DNA of 64,000 bases, taken from assembly GCF_040892595.1 (NCBI RefSeq), contig NZ_JBFRYB010000001.1, forward strand, positions 248,001-312,000, written 5' to 3'. This document shows, piece by piece, positions 62,488 to 64,000 of this stretch (its first letter is position 1; every line of letters starts with the position of its first letter). A model generated the notes under the pieces. The model worked only from the letters and a program-made list of their open reading frames with translations, was not told the origin of the DNA and searched no databases. The DNA is from Zhongshania sp. R06B22. GTDB taxonomy: Bacteria; Pseudomonadota; Gammaproteobacteria; Pseudomonadales; Spongiibacteraceae. Both the position numbers and the translations under genes were made by a program.

Positions 62488-63153
62488 ATGTTTCGATGGT
62501 GTGTGTTAGTTTTTAGCGCAATAGCTGCTTTGAATGTAAGCGCGGCGGAAAATCTAACGTCCTTGAATGATAACGGTATTCTTAGCTGGGAAACGAAAGT
62601 CTTCGCAGGTGAATCGATATACACCATAGGCGAGCATAAAGGGCGCATCGCACTAAAGGCACTTAGTCGTCAGTCAGCCTCTGGGCTAGTGCTAAAAAAG
62701 CAAATCGATCTCACCAAGACGCCGTACCTGAGTTGGAGTTGGCTAGTAGAGAAGACGCTTCCGCAGTTAGACGAGCGCAGTAAAAATGGCGATGACTTTG
62801 TCGCTCGAATTTATGTCGTTATCGATGGCGGCTTACGACTTTGGAAGACCAAATCACTAAACTACGTTTGGTCTAGCAATCAAAATAAAGGCGTGGTTTG
62901 GGATAATCCCTTTGCTGGCGCAAAGGTCAAAATGATGGCAATCCGTGGCAAGCAATCTGAGACAGGTACTTGGTACCAAGAAAAACGCAATGTATACCAA
63001 GACTTAATTGCGACTTTTGGCGACAAAGGTAGTGAAGAAGCCAACCGCAAAACCTATAGATACATTGACGTCATAGCTATTATGACCGACACCGATAATA
63101 GCGGATGGGATGCCGAATCTTATTATGGCGATCTAGTCTTCACTGCTATGTAG
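62488..63153 (+). CDS. DUF3047 exported protein
   Basis: 221 residues, AGGA before the ATG. Signal peptide (FRWCVLVFSAIAALNVSAA), then the DUF3047 pattern: ALSRQSASGLVLKKQIDLTKTPYLSWSWLVEKTLP, DDFVARIYVVIDGGLRLWKTKSLNYVWSS, RNVYQDLIATFG, IDVIAIMTDTDNSG. Periplasmic protein of unknown function with a beta-sandwich, carbohydrate-binding-like look. Confidence 0.88.
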   Translation: MFRWCVLVFSAIAALNVSAAENLTSLNDNGILSWETKVFAGESIYTIGEHKGRIALKALSRQSASGLVLKKQIDLTKTPYLSWSWLVEKTLPQLDERSKNGDDFVARIYVVIDGGLRLWKTKSLNYVWSSNQNKGVVWDNPFAGAKVKMMAIRGKQSETGTWYQEKRNVYQDLIATFGDKGSEEANRKTYRYIDVIAIMTDTDNSGWDAESYYGDLVFTAM

Positions 63154-63297
63154 TCCAATGTAGAAACCGCATAAGACCTAGAGCGCCGTCAACAGTGGCT
63201 CATAGTACATGATGGCGCGTAAGGGATTCAATTTTGGGGCCGTTTCCCTTAGTATTCCGCACGATTCAAAATAAACGAGAAGTTTGGGGAATAGCGA

Positions 63298-64000
63298 GTG
63301 ACACAAAAAATGCTGTGGTCTGCGGGGCGCTTAACATTGAGCGCGATAACACTCGTCTTGTTTGCCGGCTGCTCTGACAATGACTCATCATCGCCAGCTG
63401 CTAGCGCTACGCCTGATCCCCTGATTTTAGATACCTCATGCGACACCGCAGCGTTTCCCTCACCGTTGTGGACGCAATGTGAACTTGAAAACTGGCCGCG
63501 TACCATCGAGGCTGAGTTCGAGCAGCTAGCGCCGGCTTTTGTGCAGCGCTCATTAGCGCAGCAGCTTAGCAATTTTGCCGAGATGACTGCGCGCTTCATC
63601 GACGATCCCAGCTGGGGACTGCCACCGGCCTTCGGAAATACACCGTTAACACCACTGTGCTCGGCGGGAATGGGACCCTGTGTTGGCGACCCGTTTCGAT
63701 ATCCCGGCGTCGAAGGGGGAGATGGCCGCGTCTTTTACGAGCAAGAAGCTGAAGTGATACCTGTTGTCTATTATGACCGCGAGTGCGCGCGTATTTCAGG
63801 TCGGGTTTGGCGCCCCCGGAATATAAACGGTCGTTTGCCCGCCGTCGTCATTAAGAATGGGTCGGTGCAGGCTGGGGAGCAATTGTATTGGTGGGCGGCT
63901 CAAGCCTTGGTTCGCGCCGGTTATATGGTGTTGACCAACGACCCTAGGGGTCAGGGCAAGTCCGACTTAGGCACACCTCAAGGCGGCCAGGGCGGCAACA
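63298..64000 (+). CDS. lipoprotein alpha/beta hydrolase (partial, C-terminus off the right edge)
   Basis: Open from a GTG at 63298 (GGGGA 7 nt upstream) to the window edge, 234 codons. Signal peptide with lipobox LFAGC (Cys25). The mature part continues with LWTQCELENWPRTIEAEFEQL, GVEGGDGRVFYEQEAEVIPVVYYDRECARISGRVWRP, LPAVVIKNGS and RAGYMVLTNDPRGQGKSDLG, the start of an alpha/beta hydrolase with an X-prolyl-peptidase/S15-like look. The nucleophile elbow is off the edge. An ATG at 63310 is an alternative start. Confidence 0.78.
   Translation, partial: MTQKMLWSAGRLTLSAITLVLFAGCSDNDSSSPAASATPDPLILDTSCDTAAFPSPLWTQCELENWPRTIEAEFEQLAPAFVQRSLAQQLSNFAEMTARFIDDPSWGLPPAFGNTPLTPLCSAGMGPCVGDPFRYPGVEGGDGRVFYEQEAEVIPVVYYDRECARISGRVWRPRNINGRLPAVVIKNGSVQAGEQLYWWAAQALVRAGYMVLTNDPRGQGKSDLGTPQGGQGGN

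Noticed and set aside
63249..63599. Minus-strand open frame of 116 codons
   Set aside because: It is the shadow of the lipoprotein hydrolase gene on the plus strand, which has a good start, a lipobox and continues to the edge.

Overview
The window looks like a chromosomal segment of a free-living, probably marine gammaproteobacterium with roughly balanced GC. Lineage clues are UvrD, UbiA/UbiC, TrhP (YegQ), YaaA, YciA, LpoB/YcfL, TRAP transport and OprF-like porins, together with a bacterial class I HMG-CoA reductase and a one-chain rubredoxin/rubredoxin reductase. My best guess is a Cellvibrionales/Spongiibacteraceae-type organism; this is inference from gene content. I saw no insertion sequence, phage, CRISPR array, tRNA or rRNA. 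Both ends cut through genes.

Left part (1-14.0 kb, almost all minus strand). Eight co-directional, tightly spaced genes run from a thermostable-hemolysin family protein through an AMP-forming acyl ligase, a heme-oxygenase-like putative diiron oxidase, a short-chain dehydrogenase, a TPR protein and a QseBC-like two-component system to a cupredoxin cut by the left edge. A second minus-strand cluster (7.2-12.9 kb) encodes COG3014, YcfL, LpoB, an uncharacterised exported protein, a CsgG-like protein and a small outer-membrane barrel; this looks like a cell-envelope module around LpoB. An RpiR-type regulator follows, divergent from uvrD.

Middle part (14-42.5 kb). This holds uvrD, a TRAP transporter split into two pieces, YciA thioesterase, YaaA, an EVE protein, two OmpA-type proteins with calcium-type (TSP3) repeats, trhP, ubiA-ubiC, the rubredoxin fusion, an FMN riboswitch controlling a lone lumazine synthase, a dicarboxylate symporter, HMG-CoA reductase, an HSL-type esterase, a CaiB-type CoA-transferase and an FHA/PP2C pair.

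The most coherent system is at 42.5-50.8 kb. A sigma-54 activator with the sulfane-sulfur-sensing cysteine spacing of FisR is divergent from a cyanide-insensitive-type bd quinol oxidase (two subunits), a persulfide dioxygenase, a rhodanese-like/sulfide:quinone oxidoreductase fusion and a SulP anion transporter. The intergenic region reads as a complete sigma-54 control region: palindromic activator sites, a consensus IHF site and a perfect -24/-12 promoter. Together these would sense polysulfide, oxidise sulfide through quinone to a sulfide-tolerant oxidase, oxidise the persulfide and move the oxyanion product.

Right part (51-64 kb). It encodes a CNNM/CorC-type membrane protein, a lipoprotein, an AddAB-like helicase-nuclease pair, a DUF2164 protein, an HI0933-type flavoprotein, a MipA/OmpV protein, a hot-dog thioesterase, a largely empty 0.65-kb stretch, a DUF3047 protein and a lipoprotein hydrolase cut by the right edge.
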